From Salarias fasciatus (Eukaryota; Chordata; Actinopteri; Blenniiformes; Blenniidae): a stretch of DNA of 64,000 nt. Positions 1 to 14,489 of this stretch are shown here, piece after piece. A program made the position numbers and the translations under genes. Under the pieces are notes generated by a model. The model was not told where the DNA came from and did not search any database. It saw nothing but the letters and a program-made list of their open reading frames with translations. Numbering within the stretch: the first letter of the stretch is position 1; every line of letters starts with the position of its first letter. The DNA lies in the NCBI RefSeq assembly GCF_902148845.1, contig NC_043754.1, forward strand, positions 25,152,431-25,216,430, read 5' to 3'.

Positions 1-3000
1 CCGTCCTGAAGGAGCTCTTCACGTCTTGGGCCGCCGCGCTGGAGAAGGACGGACACTTGTCTGCCGCCGCCAAGTGGTGAGAAGCCACGCCCCTTGGCCA
101 CGTTGACCCAGTCCGCCCCCCGTTCGCTCACCCTGCCTCCCCCCGCAGCCACCTGGCCGCCGGAGCCGGCTTCGACGCCGCCAAGGTCATCTCCAGGAAG
201 AGCGACGCAACCTCCATGAGGGCGGCGGCCACCGTGGCCCGGCTCTCCGGCGAGGACGCTCTGGCTCGCTCCCTGTCGCTGCGATGCGCCAAAACCCTGG
301 CAGTGGGCCAGGACTGGACCGCCGCCCAGGAGGTGCTGAGCGCCCAGGAGGGGCTGCTGGTCAGTACTGAGGACTCCAGGGGCCGGCTCATAGAGCATCT
401 TCCTCCTCTAGCATCAGATTATAGAGCATCTTCCTCTAACATCAGATTATAGAGCATCTTCCTCCTCTAGCATCAGATTATAGAGCATCTTCCTCCTCTA
501 ACATCCAGATTATAGAGCATCTTCCTAACATCCAGATTATAGAGCATCTTCCTCCTCTAGCATCAGATTATAGAGCATCTTCCTCTAACATTCAGATTAT
601 AGAGCATCTTCCTCCTCTAACATCAGATTATAGAGCATCTTCCTCTAACATTCAGATTATAGAGCATCTTCCTCCTCTAACATCAGATTATAGAGCATCT
701 TCCTCCTCTAGCATCAGATTATAGAGCATCTTCCTCCTCTAACATCCAGATTATAAAGCATCTTCCTCTAACATCCAGATTATAGAGCATCTTCCTAACA
801 TCCAGATTATAGAGCATCTTCCTCCTCTAGCATCAGATTATAGAGCATCTTCCTCCTCTAACATCAGATTATAGAGCATCTTCCTCCTCTAACATTCAGA
901 TTATAGAGCATCTTCCTCCTCTAACATCAGATTATAGAGCATCTTCCTCCTCTAGCATCAGATTATAGAGCATCTTCCTCCTCTAACATCAGATTATAGA
1001 GCATCTTCCTCCTCAAGCATCAGATTATAGAGCATCTTCCTCCTCTAGCATCCAGATTACAGAGCATCTTCCTCTAACATCCAGGTTATAGAGCATCTTC
1101 CTCTAACATCCAGATTACAGCGCATCTTCCTAACATCCAGATTATAGAGCATCTTCCTCCTCTAGCATCAGATTATAGAGCGTCTTCCTCTAACATCCAG
1201 ATTATAGAGCATCTTCCTCCTCTAGCATCAGATAATAGAGCATCTTCCCCCTCTAGCATCAGATTATAGAGCATCTTCCTCCTCTAACATCCAGATTATA
1301 GAGCATCTTCCTCCTCTAGCATCCAATTATAGAGCATTTTCCTCTTCTAACATCCAGATTACAGAGCATCTTCCTCTAACATCAGATTATAGAGCATCTT
1401 CCTCCTCTAACATCCAGATTATAGGAAATCACTGATTTTCTCTGTTGAAAGAAAAACTGTGTACTAAGTTTTGATCAGAAATGTTGAGTATCGGTGGAAG
1501 GTTTGTACGGATTGGTTCTAATTCATGAAGTTATTTGTGGATTTGGTTGGAATTCGGTATTTTTCAGTAACCAGTAATCCCAGTGCATTGTGGTCTTCTC
1601 TGGGCCCGCAGGTCCACCAGCTGCACCTGTCTGTGGCCGAGCTGCTGACCGCCTCACTGGAGGGGTCAGGGGTCATCCCGGCGACGCCGTGTGCGTCCTG
1701 TCACACGTGGGCGTCGCCGAGTCGTGGCGGCGGCGGCTTCCTGGACCGAGTGCGGGAGGTGTGGGACGAGCAGTGGGGCGTCTCAGCCGGACAGGCCGGA
1801 GTCCTCCTGCAGGAGCTGAAGTCCTCCGACTGCCCCCCGCCCTCCTCCAGCGTGCCGCTCCCTCAGGTAGACCCTCAGGAGGCCGCCGGCTCGCCGGGTG
1901 TGGCGCCGCGGCGGCGGGGCGGGGCTGATGACCGTGTGCTGCTGTGCAGGTCCTGCTGTACTCGTCCCTCCATGTGACCCTGGGCGTCCTGGGCTGGCTG
2001 CAGGGGGGCGGGGCCCGGCTGCTCCGGGAGCTGTGGGCGGCGCTGAGCTGGACCCGGGAGGCGGGGCTCTTCAGCGTGTCTGCAGAGCTCTGCAGGATGC
2101 TCTTCCCTCACGGTCCGTCTCAAGCCGCAGTCTGGACCCGGACCCTGGTCCTGACGAGGCTCTGATGGGATCTGTTGGTCTTCCCTCCAGGCGATGTGAG
2201 AGTTTGTTCCACTCAGGATCTGAGGCGGCTTCAGCTGGAGGAGGAGGAGGAGGAAGCTGAGGCGGCCGCCGGCAGCCTGCAGGCCTTCGTCCTTTACCAC
2301 CGTCTGTATGAGGACTGGTGGGCCGGCTCTGCGGGACCCGGCGGTCCCGGAGTGCCGAACGGAGAGTGGACAGGGTCCGACGGGGTCCCGGACGCCTCGC
2401 TGCTGCTGTCCGAGCCTCACGCTTCGCTCCAGTCCTCCCAGAGGGCCGTGCGGCAGATCCAGGAGCGTCTGAGCAGCATGGTGACGCAGCACAGCCGGGC
2501 GCGGGGCCGGGAGGACCCGGAACGCCGTCCTGGCGGAGAACCTGGCTCCGCCCCGGACTCCGCCGGCGCTGGGGAACGGTGAGACCCTCCAGAGATCAAC
2601 TCCCGGGATTCCTGGAGGAACAGCTGCAGGACGCGCTCATTGCTCTTGTGGTGTTTGTTCCTCAGCCCTGCGGACCAGGACCAGGACCAGGACCAGGACC
2701 AGGACTCGCTGCTGTCGCTGTCCTCCAGCATGGCCGAGCACCAGCAGCGGCTGGCCGACCTCCCGCACTCCGTCAAGGTAACGGTAACCTCACCCGGCCG
2801 CTGGAGGCCGCTCTCCCGGCCGCTGACCGCTCTCCCTCTCCAGATGTTCGCTCGTCCAGACGTGGTGGAGTGCTGCCTGCTGCTTCTGCACCGCAGCAAG
2901 TCTTCGCCGCCTCTTTCCGACGACCTCCAGCGGCGGGCCAGAGACCTGCTGCGCCGATACGGAAACACTCCGTCCGTCCAGAAAGCCTCCCGGAGATTCC

Positions 3001-3008
3001 TCACCTGA
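1..3008 (+). CDS. gemin5: GEMIN5, 3' part (gem nuclear organelle associated protein 5), first copy
   Basis: Gemin5 is the RNA-binding subunit of the SMN complex: it recognises snRNAs for Sm-core assembly and also acts on translation. Only the last seven coding exons are here: 1-76 (cut by the window edge), 149-359, 1612-1866, 1950-2112, 2191-2578, 2666-2777 and 2844-3008. All junctions are GT-AG and frame is kept through to the TGA, giving about 456 residues. The first two exons match the helical TPR-like dimerisation region (motifs GFDAAKVISRKSDA and LRCAKTL). Exon 5 has an acidic run and the conserved HASLQSSQRAV block. The last exon has DVVECCLLLL and ARDLLRRYGNTPS, the conserved Gemin5 C-terminus. 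The WD40 propellers lie upstream of the window. It is convergent with CNOT8, as in human. Exon 6 contains a GACCAG hexamer run coding for alternating Asp-Gln. Confidence 0.93.
390..1424. repeat. Minisatellite, 29-32 bp unit, about 34 copies, in a GEMIN5 intron
   Basis: A tandem array built on a unit close to ATAGAGCATCTTCCTCCTCT followed by AACATCCAGATT. Unit length varies between about 29 and 32 bases through loss or gain of a CTC triplet and of one C in ATCCAG. Variants are interspersed rather than grouped. The array fills most of the 1.25-kb intron between the exons ending at 359 and starting at 1612. It is not seen in the second copy, which begins after it. There are no spacers, so it is not a CRISPR array. 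Confidence 0.97.
1425..1611. other. GEMIN5 intron remainder
   Basis: Ordinary intron sequence between the minisatellite and the acceptor CCCGCAG before the exon at 1612. Nothing else recognised. Confidence 0.6.
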
Positions 3009-3040
3009 CGCCAAAACTCCACCTGTACAGATTTTTGTTG

Positions 3041-3046
3041 AATAAA
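3041..3046 (+). terminator. GEMIN5 polyadenylation signal AATAAA
   Basis: A canonical AATAAA lies 33 bases after the GEMIN5 stop codon, followed by a TG/T-rich stretch (TCTTGACGTGTCTCCTC). This implies a very short 3' UTR. Confidence 0.8.
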
Positions 3047-3846
3047 AACTCAGAAAGTCTTGACGTGTCTCCTCTTTGAGTTTAAATCATATTTTTGCTT
3101 CAGAACTGCCAGAATTCGGTCATGTGACTCCTGAGCTCAGACTAAACCTAAACATGGAGTTCCACAGGGTTCTGTATTGGGACCTTTACTTTCTTTGTAA
3201 TTACACCAGCTTCCTGTACAGCTTAACCTCCACTGTCAGGCAGATTAAACACAAATCTATGAAACCAGTGACTCTTATGAAAACTCATCTTTAAACCCTG
3301 AAATAAGCAAAACAGTTCTGCGTTTCACAAAGGGAGCTAACTCCTGTGTAGTTTGTATTTTACCAAGATGATAAAACTGTCTTCCTGTTCTGTATCAGAA
3401 TACTTCAGTGCTGAGTATTTCTGTACTTTTGAAATACTTTGGCAGTGAAACGCCGCAATGACGTCAAACCATCAAGGACGTGGTGAGGTCAGAAGGTCAC
3501 CTGTCGGGGGGGGAAAGAGGGGGTACATGTGAAGTGAACACCCCCTTCCTGAAAGCCCCCAGAGCTCGGTTCACATGATCTGCTTCGGAGTAACTCCAGA
3601 GGGTCTTTGAGTGAAGGAAAAAAAAGATCACACTCTTCCATTTTCACATTGAAAATACAAAACAATTTAATATACAACAGTTTTAAAACATGTCGGATGT
3701 AAAAACAACGGCAACGACGAGACGTGTGAGCTGGACTGTTTGGGTGAGCGACGGTCGCCCCTGGCGCAGCTCCAGGCCGCTGCTAAAACTTTCTGGAAGT
3801 TCGGGGGGGAAAAAAAAAAAAAAAAAAAAAAAAGAGCTAAAACATT
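3047..3846. other. Intergenic region between the convergent GEMIN5 and CNOT8 3' ends
   Basis: About 800 bases separate the two polyadenylation signals. It holds a small LINE reverse-transcriptase relic near 3156-3191, a poly-G patch near 3506 and a 23-base A run at 3811-3833. No other gene seen. Confidence 0.6.
3156..3200 (+). repeat. Short relic of a non-LTR retrotransposon (LINE) reverse transcriptase
   Basis: Read from 3156, the frame gives GVPQGSVLGPLLS and then stops. GVPQGSVLGPLLF is the conserved reverse-transcriptase box of jockey/L2/Rex1-type LINEs. Only this box is recognisable, so it is a short decayed fragment. The family cannot be fixed from so little. Confidence 0.6.
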
Positions 3847-3852
3847 TTTATT
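3847..3852 (-). terminator. CNOT8 polyadenylation signal (AATAAA on minus strand)
   Basis: TTTATT on the plus strand reads AATAAA on the minus strand, about 300 bases after the CNOT8 stop. Between them lie an AG microsatellite (3905-3930) and a G run (4075-4090), all 3' UTR. Confidence 0.6.
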
Positions 3853-3899
3853 TTCATCAAAATTATACATTGGAATTTACAGGCCCTTCCAGCATCAAC

Positions 3900-3904
<5 letters not shown>

Positions 3905-3930
<26 letters not shown>
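3905..3930. repeat. (AG)n microsatellite in CNOT8 3' UTR
   Basis: About 13 uninterrupted AG units followed by an impure AG-rich stretch to 3955. Confidence 0.9.
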
Positions 3931-4149
3931 TGAGGAAGAGAGAGAGACAGAGAGGAGGATCTGAGCGGCGGTCTAAAAGGGGCAGCTGGTCCTGCCGTCC
4001 AGACCAGGCTTCAGATCATCCGGCCGTCGATTCAGTAAAACAACTAAAAAGAGGAGCGGTCCGTTGTCTCTGCAGGGGGGGGGGAGGGGGGCTGCTGGTC
4101 AGGTTTTAAAACAAGTGTTTCGTCCACTTGAAGATGAAGACGGTGAAGA

Positions 4150-5421
4150 TCAGTGTTTGTTGTTGGTCTCCTCGGCGCCCGAGCTGGAGATACCGTTCTG
4201 CGGCTGGCTGGAGCCCGAGCCCAGGCCGTACAGCCTCCCGCAGTACTTCGCGTCGTCGATGTTGTCCTCGAAGAAGAGCTGCGGACGGAGAGGACGGCGG
4301 ATGAGGACGGGGGACAGACCCGACGGCGAGCGAGAGCCGGAGCGGCCCGCGGCGTTTACCTCCTTCATCCTGAAGAACGCCATGCCCGTGAGCAGCGAGT
4401 CGGAGCCGGCCTGGTGCTGCCGGCCGATCCTCTTCAGCTCCAGCTGGTCGGCCACCTCCTGCAGGCCTCCCTGCAGACACAGCACAGGTCAGAGAGCGCC
4501 CGGCGGCGAGCGGAGGGCGCGCCCCGCCGTGGAGCCGGCCGCTCTACCTTCAGGTTCTTGCAGCTCTTCATCAGGTACTTCACGTCGTAGATGGCGGGGA
4601 AGAACAGGTTGAGGATCTGGAAGAAGTCGTGCTCCTCCTCGGGCAGCCGGGCGTCCGTCAGGAGCTTCACCAGGTAGCCGAAGTCGTAACCGCTGCAGGG
4701 CAGAGAGGAGGATTCAGCTCAGGACACAGCAGCGGGTCAGCTGAGGGTCAGGGGGGGGTCAGGAGGGTCAGCGCTCTGCCCCGACCTGTGGAAGGACAGC
4801 CACTTGACGTTTTCACACAGCACCAGCCCGGACGTCATGAGCAGCTCGGCGAAGTACAGCGTGTCGATTCCCTCCTCCTCGTGCTTCTTGAACTGCAGGC
4901 CCGAGTTCTGCAGCAGGTCTATGGAGTCCTGCGAGTACATGTCTTCTCTGGGGGGCGAGAGCAGAGCCATCAGAGCCATCAGCGCCACCGGCCACATCCC
5001 CCCGCCACACGCTGCCCGCCCAGCACCTACGTCAGGTTGAACTTGAAGTTGAACTGCCAGGTGGTGGTGCCCGGAGGGTAATCCCCGTCCTCGTTCATGA
5101 AGGTCAGGCCCAGCTGGATGATCTTCAGCAGGTCCACGTTGCAGCGCAGCAGCTGGTACTGGTAGTCCACCGTGCTGCGGAACTCTCCGATGGGCCGGAC
5201 CACCACGCCGGGGAACTCTGTGTCCTGCAGAGAGGCCGGCGGTGTGATCACTGTGGAAATGAAGCGACAGCAGGGGAACCACAGCCCCTCCTCTCCTCTC
5301 TTACCATGGCGATGTAATTGTAACTCTGAATGATCTGCCGGATCTTCCTCATCTCCTCCTCCACATTGCTGGCCCAGACCTCACAGATTATCTGACTGGA
5401 ATCTGTAAGTGCGGCTGGCAT
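4150..5421 (-). CDS. cnot8: CNOT8, CCR4-NOT transcription complex subunit 8 (Caf1-type deadenylase), first copy
   Basis: Poly(A)-specific 3' exoribonuclease of the CCR4-NOT complex; it shortens mRNA tails in the cytoplasm. Coding exons on the minus strand, in transcript order: 5421-5305, 5224-5031, 4947-4786, 4692-4548, 4470-4360, 4278-4150. They sum to 858 bases, or 285 residues, the usual length for CNOT7/8. The first exon encodes [19 protein letters not shown]. The DEDD nuclease residues are in place: Asp40 and Glu42 (DTEFPGVV), Asp161 (GYDFGYL), His225 and Asp230 ([11 protein letters not shown]). MPAAL rather than the CNOT7 N-terminus, the tail [10 protein letters not shown] and linkage to GEMIN5 point to CNOT8. 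Splice sites are all GT-AG. Intron 1 (about 5498-7273) separates a non-coding first exon. Confidence 0.97.
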
Positions 5422-5656
5422 GTTGGCAGGTCGGGTGAAGAGCTGGAAGCCCAACGCTCCTGCTGATGACCGGGCGGCGCGATGAACCAAACAACACTGG
5501 AAACACACAACAAGAAGGACGTCAACGAATTTCAACGTACCTGCAGTCTGAATAACATCACAGGGAGGGAAATGAACCCGAACGTTCTCCAGATACCAAC
5601 TAAAGCAGCACATCAAGTACAAAAACACACAGTCGGCTGGATCCTCGGTAGATGAA

Positions 5657-5705
<49 letters not shown>

Positions 5706-7273
5706 AATATATATTGTCACAGCTTGATTACTTCAAGTCAATAACATTAAAACGAAACACAAGAAGGAAGAGAAGAGAGTCTCCCTGATGACTGGAATCA
5801 AAGGTTGTTCATGCTAAACATGTTGGACAGATTCTTTATAGAAGTGAAGAAATACAGCTGCAGTGAGGAGGAGTGAGGACGGGAGGGGACAGCAGAGGAC
5901 AGCAGAGGACAGGAGGAAGGGGGACTGTTGGGGCTCTGGGCCTGCAGCAGTAACAGGGAAAAAATAAAGAAACAGTCCAACACGGTGAAAGGAGCTGCTT
6001 TAAGTCCATCTGAACACAAACTGACCACCCGCTGGATTAGGCCTCACTACTCTCTGAATTTAAAGCATTAAACAACAGTACCAATCATTTTGACTATAAG
6101 TCATATTTTTATTGTTGTCTATTGCTTTCTGTCCTTTTCTTTCCACTCCGGTTCAGTCGGATGACCTCACCAATAGATCAATAATAACTCAAAGCTTGCT
6201 GCAGAAAGTGAAGTATCATTATCTACTCCTTTTCACTGGCCACTCCAGCTTAGTGGATGTTCTCCTCCTGTTCGTTGGATAAACTGTGTGAAACAGCACA
6301 TGCACGATAACATCAACCTGCCCCGAACTGGCAATCAGCTGTGAATCAAACCAGGATTTTCCATCGATTCAACATGTCTGTCACAATCTGAAGGCAAAAA
6401 TATTCAGGTGAGACTCTGTTTAAGGTCTTTCGGCACCTTTGTCTCCATCAAGTTCATTCTGTACTTTATGCAAACAGTCTAAAGAAGCGTACGCACGACC
6501 TGCACGTGGCGGCCAGATCACTGATCAATTTCAGTAGTTTTCACTACTTTCAAGTCTCGTTATTATGGTTTTATTACAAAGAACATGGATGTATGACCTA
6601 CTGCAGCGGCTCCTCCACATGTTCTGCCTCAAAATGTGACTCCAGTCCGAGATCTGTTCACTTCTGTGGTTTGAAGTGGTCTGGAGCTACAACTGTGTTT
6701 TGAGTTGGTCCTTTTAACATCATCAACTCTTAGAACAATGAACCCATCTCTCAATGCAACGCTGTACAACATTTCAAAAACAAGCAAATATTTAAAGTAG
6801 ACACTATATTTAAACACCCCCAACAATCTAATGCAGTGAATTACACACATTTCCGAATATCAATCTTATTCTGTTTTTTTAAATAATCCAAAAGCACGTT
6901 GATATTTACTTCAATTTAGATAAAGTCTTTGTTATTACCACTTCACTTTCACTGCTGTGGGTGTGCTGGAGGACTGCTTATTATCCCAGGTTATCAACAA
7001 ATAACGCCACAGAGATAACAAGGAATGTGAACGTTACAGCTGTAGCTCAATTTAACATTTTTTACTCTTTATTGGGTGCGCAGTTGAAAACAACGAGGGA
7101 CTTAGCACTTAGCTTAGCGCAAACAGCTAACAGGCTAACCACCACAATACGGAGACAGCGAGTCCCGCAGAGTTATAAAAACCCATCGATCCGGTTCTTC
7201 TTGTCCCGACAGAGCTCCGGGACCTGAAAACACTTTGAAAAGCGAGAGGAGGGAATAAAAAGAGAAGTTTTAC
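5422..7273 (-). other. CNOT8 5' UTR remainder and large first intron
   Basis: The 5' UTR probably continues to about 5497, where TTTCCAG on the minus strand gives an acceptor. The rest is intron, with a (GT)22 tract at 5659-5702. No other gene or clear repeat recognised. Confidence 0.55.
5659..5702. repeat. (GT)n microsatellite, 44 bp
   Basis: Uninterrupted GT dinucleotides in CNOT8 intron 1. The equivalent tract in the second copy (33235-33275) is shorter and interrupted by one G. Confidence 0.97.
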
Positions 7274-7390
7274 CGGAGACGAAACCAGCCGGTTTGCGGC
7301 TTCTCTTCTTCTTCGCTTCCTTTCCGGGCACGCTTTTTCTTCTTCGTTTTGTTTTATTGGTGACGGTATAAATGTCCACACCGCCACCTT
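7274..7390 (-). promoter_or_regulatory. cnot8: CNOT8 non-coding first exon and promoter
   Basis: On the minus strand a donor CTCCG|GTAAAAC sits at 7273/7274. Upstream are purine-rich GAAGAAGAAG stretches and a CG-rich CCGCCGCCGCCCATAAGG block, fitting a CpG-type start site with YY1-like CCAT. The exact start cannot be fixed from sequence. Confidence 0.5.
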
Positions 7391-8570
7391 ATGGGCGGCG
7401 GCGGGAACTACAGTTCAAGTATGGAATCCAGTAGACTTGAAATACTTCCAAAAAACTGCAAAATGCACAATAATTCAGCGTTACAATTCAGCCTGATGAT
7501 GAGAGAAAGAGAAATATTACAAGTCATATTGATTTTTATGCTCTTTAGATCTATTTTTTCTTATGTTGGGCTTCTGTTTGTAAATATTTTCGACATTTTC
7601 TTGTTTATTCCATATCATTTATTGCATTAGGTTAAAAAAAATAAATCAATATTTGCATGAGAGTGAAACATTAAATTGATCCAAAACAGTGATTCAAAAA
7701 GTGCAGTGTCTGGTTTTTTAATGTCCGTTCCTGGTGTTTATTCATATAAAAATGTTCTGGATGTGCTCATACTTAATGCAAACAGATGTCAAGTTGAACA
7801 TTTCAGATGAATTTGGTTCAAACAGATTACATATACTCACTAGAAGCACATCACAACTTTGTGGGTGTAAATTGTGTGTTTTTGCATGAGTCTGTAAGCC
7901 TTTAATAATAAATAAATCATTTTCAAAATGAAATTAATATGGGAGAAGTATTCACAGACGCATCCTGGACATTTCTTCATTCCAGCAGATCTTCAGTTAT
8001 TTTAACCCTTTTTCTCATTTGGTGATCAGACTAGATCTCTTTTTATTGTCTCACTTCAGACCCAGAGGTGTTTGTTTTGTGATTTTCAGAAAAAAAAGTT
8101 TTTGAAAACCCAGATTGTTTAATGAAAAACTTTCATATAATCAGTGTAGAACACATTTTTATTTCATTAAAAAGAAAATTAATTGTGGTTGCACTGTCAT
8201 TAACATCAATTCACCATCTGCAATCGACACTGAATATATCTTATAGTTGCAAACAGGGGATTTAAAAAGTCCACATTTTTATTTCAGTTAAATGTTGCTG
8301 CCTCATGATCCGTGAATGTGTTGGATTTGAAATAAATGATCATTATTTACAGATTTAGTCCTTTCTAATCATTTCTACCATTCACACTGAGCACAATGAG
8401 AATGTTTAAGTAAACGTGCTGCAACTTCAAAACGATTAAATCCCGTTCAGTCTGTCCTTCAGATGCTCTTTGAGGATCAGAAATGGAGAAACGACTGATT
8501 TGGGTTTGATTGTCAGGAAAAACACAGACCGAAGCGCTGAAGTCAAAACTCCAACAAGACCTTTATATGA
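7391..8570. other. AT-rich intergenic region between CNOT8 and FAM114A2
   Basis: About 1.2 kb of AT-rich DNA with scattered poly-A and poly-T runs. No gene, tandem array or transposon end recognised. Confidence 0.5.
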
Positions 8571-9380
8571 AAGCTTTAATCAAAACAGTCTCCAAAAATA
8601 AGACTCCACAACACACAGCTGTCAGCGTTTGGTTATACTGATGGCAGGAGGAAACACCTGAGGTTACACTGCGGTTCTAAACTCGAGGCCCGGGGCCCTG
8701 GGAGGAGACACGGCCTGCTGCTGCTTCTGAGGATGAGCGGCTTCGCTTCGGCACAGGACGAAGCTTCCTGTTGTTTGAAAAGTAGCGACGAGGAGGAGAT
8801 GAAGACAGAACACACTCTTCACCACCAGGCTGATGGCTTCATCTGGGGTTCAGGGCCAGAGGCCTGAGGTCTGACGTCTCATCTGACTGACGTGAGCACA
8901 AAGTACAACATCAGGCTGCACATCTGGAAACATCCTGGAAGCTCCGAGATGATTCAGACCAGAAGCCTCCAGGAGCTCAACACAAACACTTTCCTTTTCT
9001 TTTCTCAATATTTTCATTCCTACCATTAATTCTTTTAAAAAGCTCCAACAGGAAGACAACTGAGCTGCTGCGTAACTTAACTTGTAAAATCACAACATGA
9101 ACCCAAGCAGAGCAGCTTTAAGCTCGATCTCCATCAACAGGTTTCCTGAAGTGATCCATGGAATTAGAAGGGAATTGATGAGGCTTCATGATGTGTTGCG
9201 GTCTGCAGGAGCAGATTCCACGTCAGACTCTCTTCCTGGTGGACTTCTTGTCAGTATTCTCCAGACGTGTGGCGTGAGCTCCGGTTCAGTCCAGCTGTGC
9301 TGGACAGCCTCCTCCAGTCTGGACATCAGAGGCAGGGGATCGAACCGCAGATCTGCAGGAGGAGCTGGGGCTGAACCCCG
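8571..9380 (-). other. Probable FAM114A2 3' UTR
   Basis: TTTAAT at 8575-8580 reads ATTAAA on the minus strand, a common variant polyadenylation signal, about 800 bases after the FAM114A2 stop. No better signal lies between. The end is uncertain. Confidence 0.35.
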
Positions 9381-12652
<3,272 letters not shown>

Positions 12653-12676
12653 CTTTTCAAATGTCACGGTGCATGC

Positions 12677-13299
12677 CTGCAGATTACAGAGGATTAAAAG
12701 GTGTTCCACACTTGGCTGATATTCTAACAGCAATACCCACTAATAACGGGTGGAATCACAGTATCAACCAGGGAAGGTGATGATCACAGCGCTTGGTATT
12801 CATACCTGCTGCTTCTTCATTAACCGTCTGTCTCACTACAACCTCCACATCTGTAAACCTAGAAAGCTTACTGGCCACCAGTGGTTCTAAACCTGATCAG
12901 AGGTTTGTCAGTGTTCTGCTTACCGAAATAAATATATACTACACACTGATTTAGGTATATTCATAAAATTAGAATTGTGGAGGACAGTAGTTTTAGAGAA
13001 TAAACTGAGGAATTCAGACACTTCATGCATGTTTATGAACCTGTTGAAAGGACACAACCAGAGATTATAACATGTGAACCAATCACAGCACTGAAACCAA
13101 CAGAACAACAGGGACCCACGCTGAATGCTGTGACTATTATTGTTATAAACAGATGTTTGTAGACATTACGAAGTAATGATCAACAACTACTTCTCCGTGT
13201 GTATGATAGCAGTCTGCTCACAGAACTGCTGGCTGTGTTTAAAGCATTTTCAAAGTGATTATTTTAAAGAATAAGTATTTCTATTTGCTCTACAGTCAC
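12677..13299 (-). other. FAM114A2 first intron
   Basis: Lies between the acceptor at 12676 (TCTGCAG|GCATGC on the minus strand) and a candidate donor near 13299. Nothing else recognised. Confidence 0.45.
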
Positions 13300-13530
13300 C
13301 TTTCCTCCAGGGCAGCTGTTCGATGCTAACAGCTAGCGACTCTTCTCTGCGACTTTTCCTTCAATTTGCAGCTCTCTGTTCAGTGTCAGCTTTGTATTTC
13401 AGCTCCGTCGCGTTAACCTCTCCCGAGTTCAACACTAAAACCTACAAAAACCCCGGTTTTCTGCCTCTTTTGTGTCCAGAGATTAGCCACGTCACATTTG
13501 TTTTGACCTAGCTAACGGAGCTAACCGGAA
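13300..13530 (-). promoter_or_regulatory. fam114a2: Candidate FAM114A2 non-coding first exon and promoter
   Basis: On the minus strand a donor GGAAAG|GTGACTG sits at 13299/13300. The upstream stretch is richer in GC and CpG than its surroundings (GTCGCGTTAACC, GGAAGACGG). The start site cannot be placed exactly. Confidence 0.4.
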
Positions 13531-14359
13531 GACGGTGACAGACCTCTTCACAATAAGAACACTCATGTGCTCATACACTCGTTAACGTCACTGAAATTAA
13601 CATTCTTATAAACATTTTTGTACAAAACCAAATAGACAAGTTTGAAAAGTTTTATTGGTGTTTTAGAAACCTACTCGAACTCAGACTCACAGATTTGTCT
13701 ATTTAATTTTGAAAACATTCCCACGCGACTAAAACCGGAAATGGAAAATGATTAAAATCCCTGAAATGTTGCAGTTGTTTTTTAGACGCAATTAGATTTA
13801 AAGAAAACACTAAACATCATAGCATTTTCAGTTTTAATTTAAAAAAATCTTTAATTAAATCAATCAATTAATTATTTATTACTTATTATTTAATTACTTA
13901 TTATGCATTTGCACATTTCCTCACTTGTTTGTGTTCTTCGAACCTCTGTAATGGTAAATCTCTCCCTGGTGAGATAAGTAAAGTATATTCTATTCTATTC
14001 TATTCTATTCTATTCTATTCTATTCTATTTATACCAAAACGAGGACTGAAACTATGTAAACAGATTTTAAAATCTCATGTAAATAAGTCTCGATGCATCT
14101 CAGATTTACTGCTAGAATATGGGATATTCAGCGTTGGCCCACTACGAATAAATAGAGTAGAAATTAAAACAGTTGAATAAGCACTATTAAATACTGAATA
14201 AATACAAAGCTAAGCAGTGGCTTTTATAAACATATTCGAAAGAAGACCCTGTATTGCACTTTCGTGGGTGAAAAAAGAAAGAAAGGAAGAAAATGTTCCA
14301 TACATCAGGAGTCACGTGGCTCTTTATCACCTGTGCAACAGTTAGCCCCGCCCCCCGAC
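13531..14359. other. Intergenic region between divergent FAM114A2 and MFAP3
   Basis: About 0.8 kb, AT-rich, containing an (ATTCT)n pentanucleotide microsatellite at 13989-14029. No gene seen. Confidence 0.5.
13989..14029. repeat. (TATTC)n microsatellite
   Basis: Eight or so ATTCT units. In the second copy (about 41487-41524) the array is shorter and has an internal two-base deletion. Confidence 0.95.
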
Positions 14360-14489
14360 TCACCTGCTCCAGGAAGAGAACTGATTTTGTCGCCTGTACA
14401 TCTCCCTATGAAGGAGAAATGAGCCAAACGTCGCAGTTTCATTGAAGTAAAACATCGTTTCGTGTGGATTTAGTTGCTTTTGGCCGCAG
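14360..14489 (+). promoter_or_regulatory. mfap3: Candidate MFAP3 non-coding first exon and promoter
   Basis: A donor GGCCGCAG|GTGAGAAT ends at 14489. The preceding CCCCGCCCCCC (14347-14357) resembles an Sp1 site. The matching acceptor TTTTCCAG|GTTTG is at 15175/15176, 42 bases before the start codon. Confidence 0.45.

Noticed and set aside
390-1424. A CRISPR-like array
   Set aside because: Units are contiguous without unique spacers, inside an intron of an animal gene.
2318-3079. A 253-codon open frame across GEMIN5 exons and introns
   Set aside because: Wrong frame. It reads through introns and gives low-complexity Pro/Gly/Arg protein.
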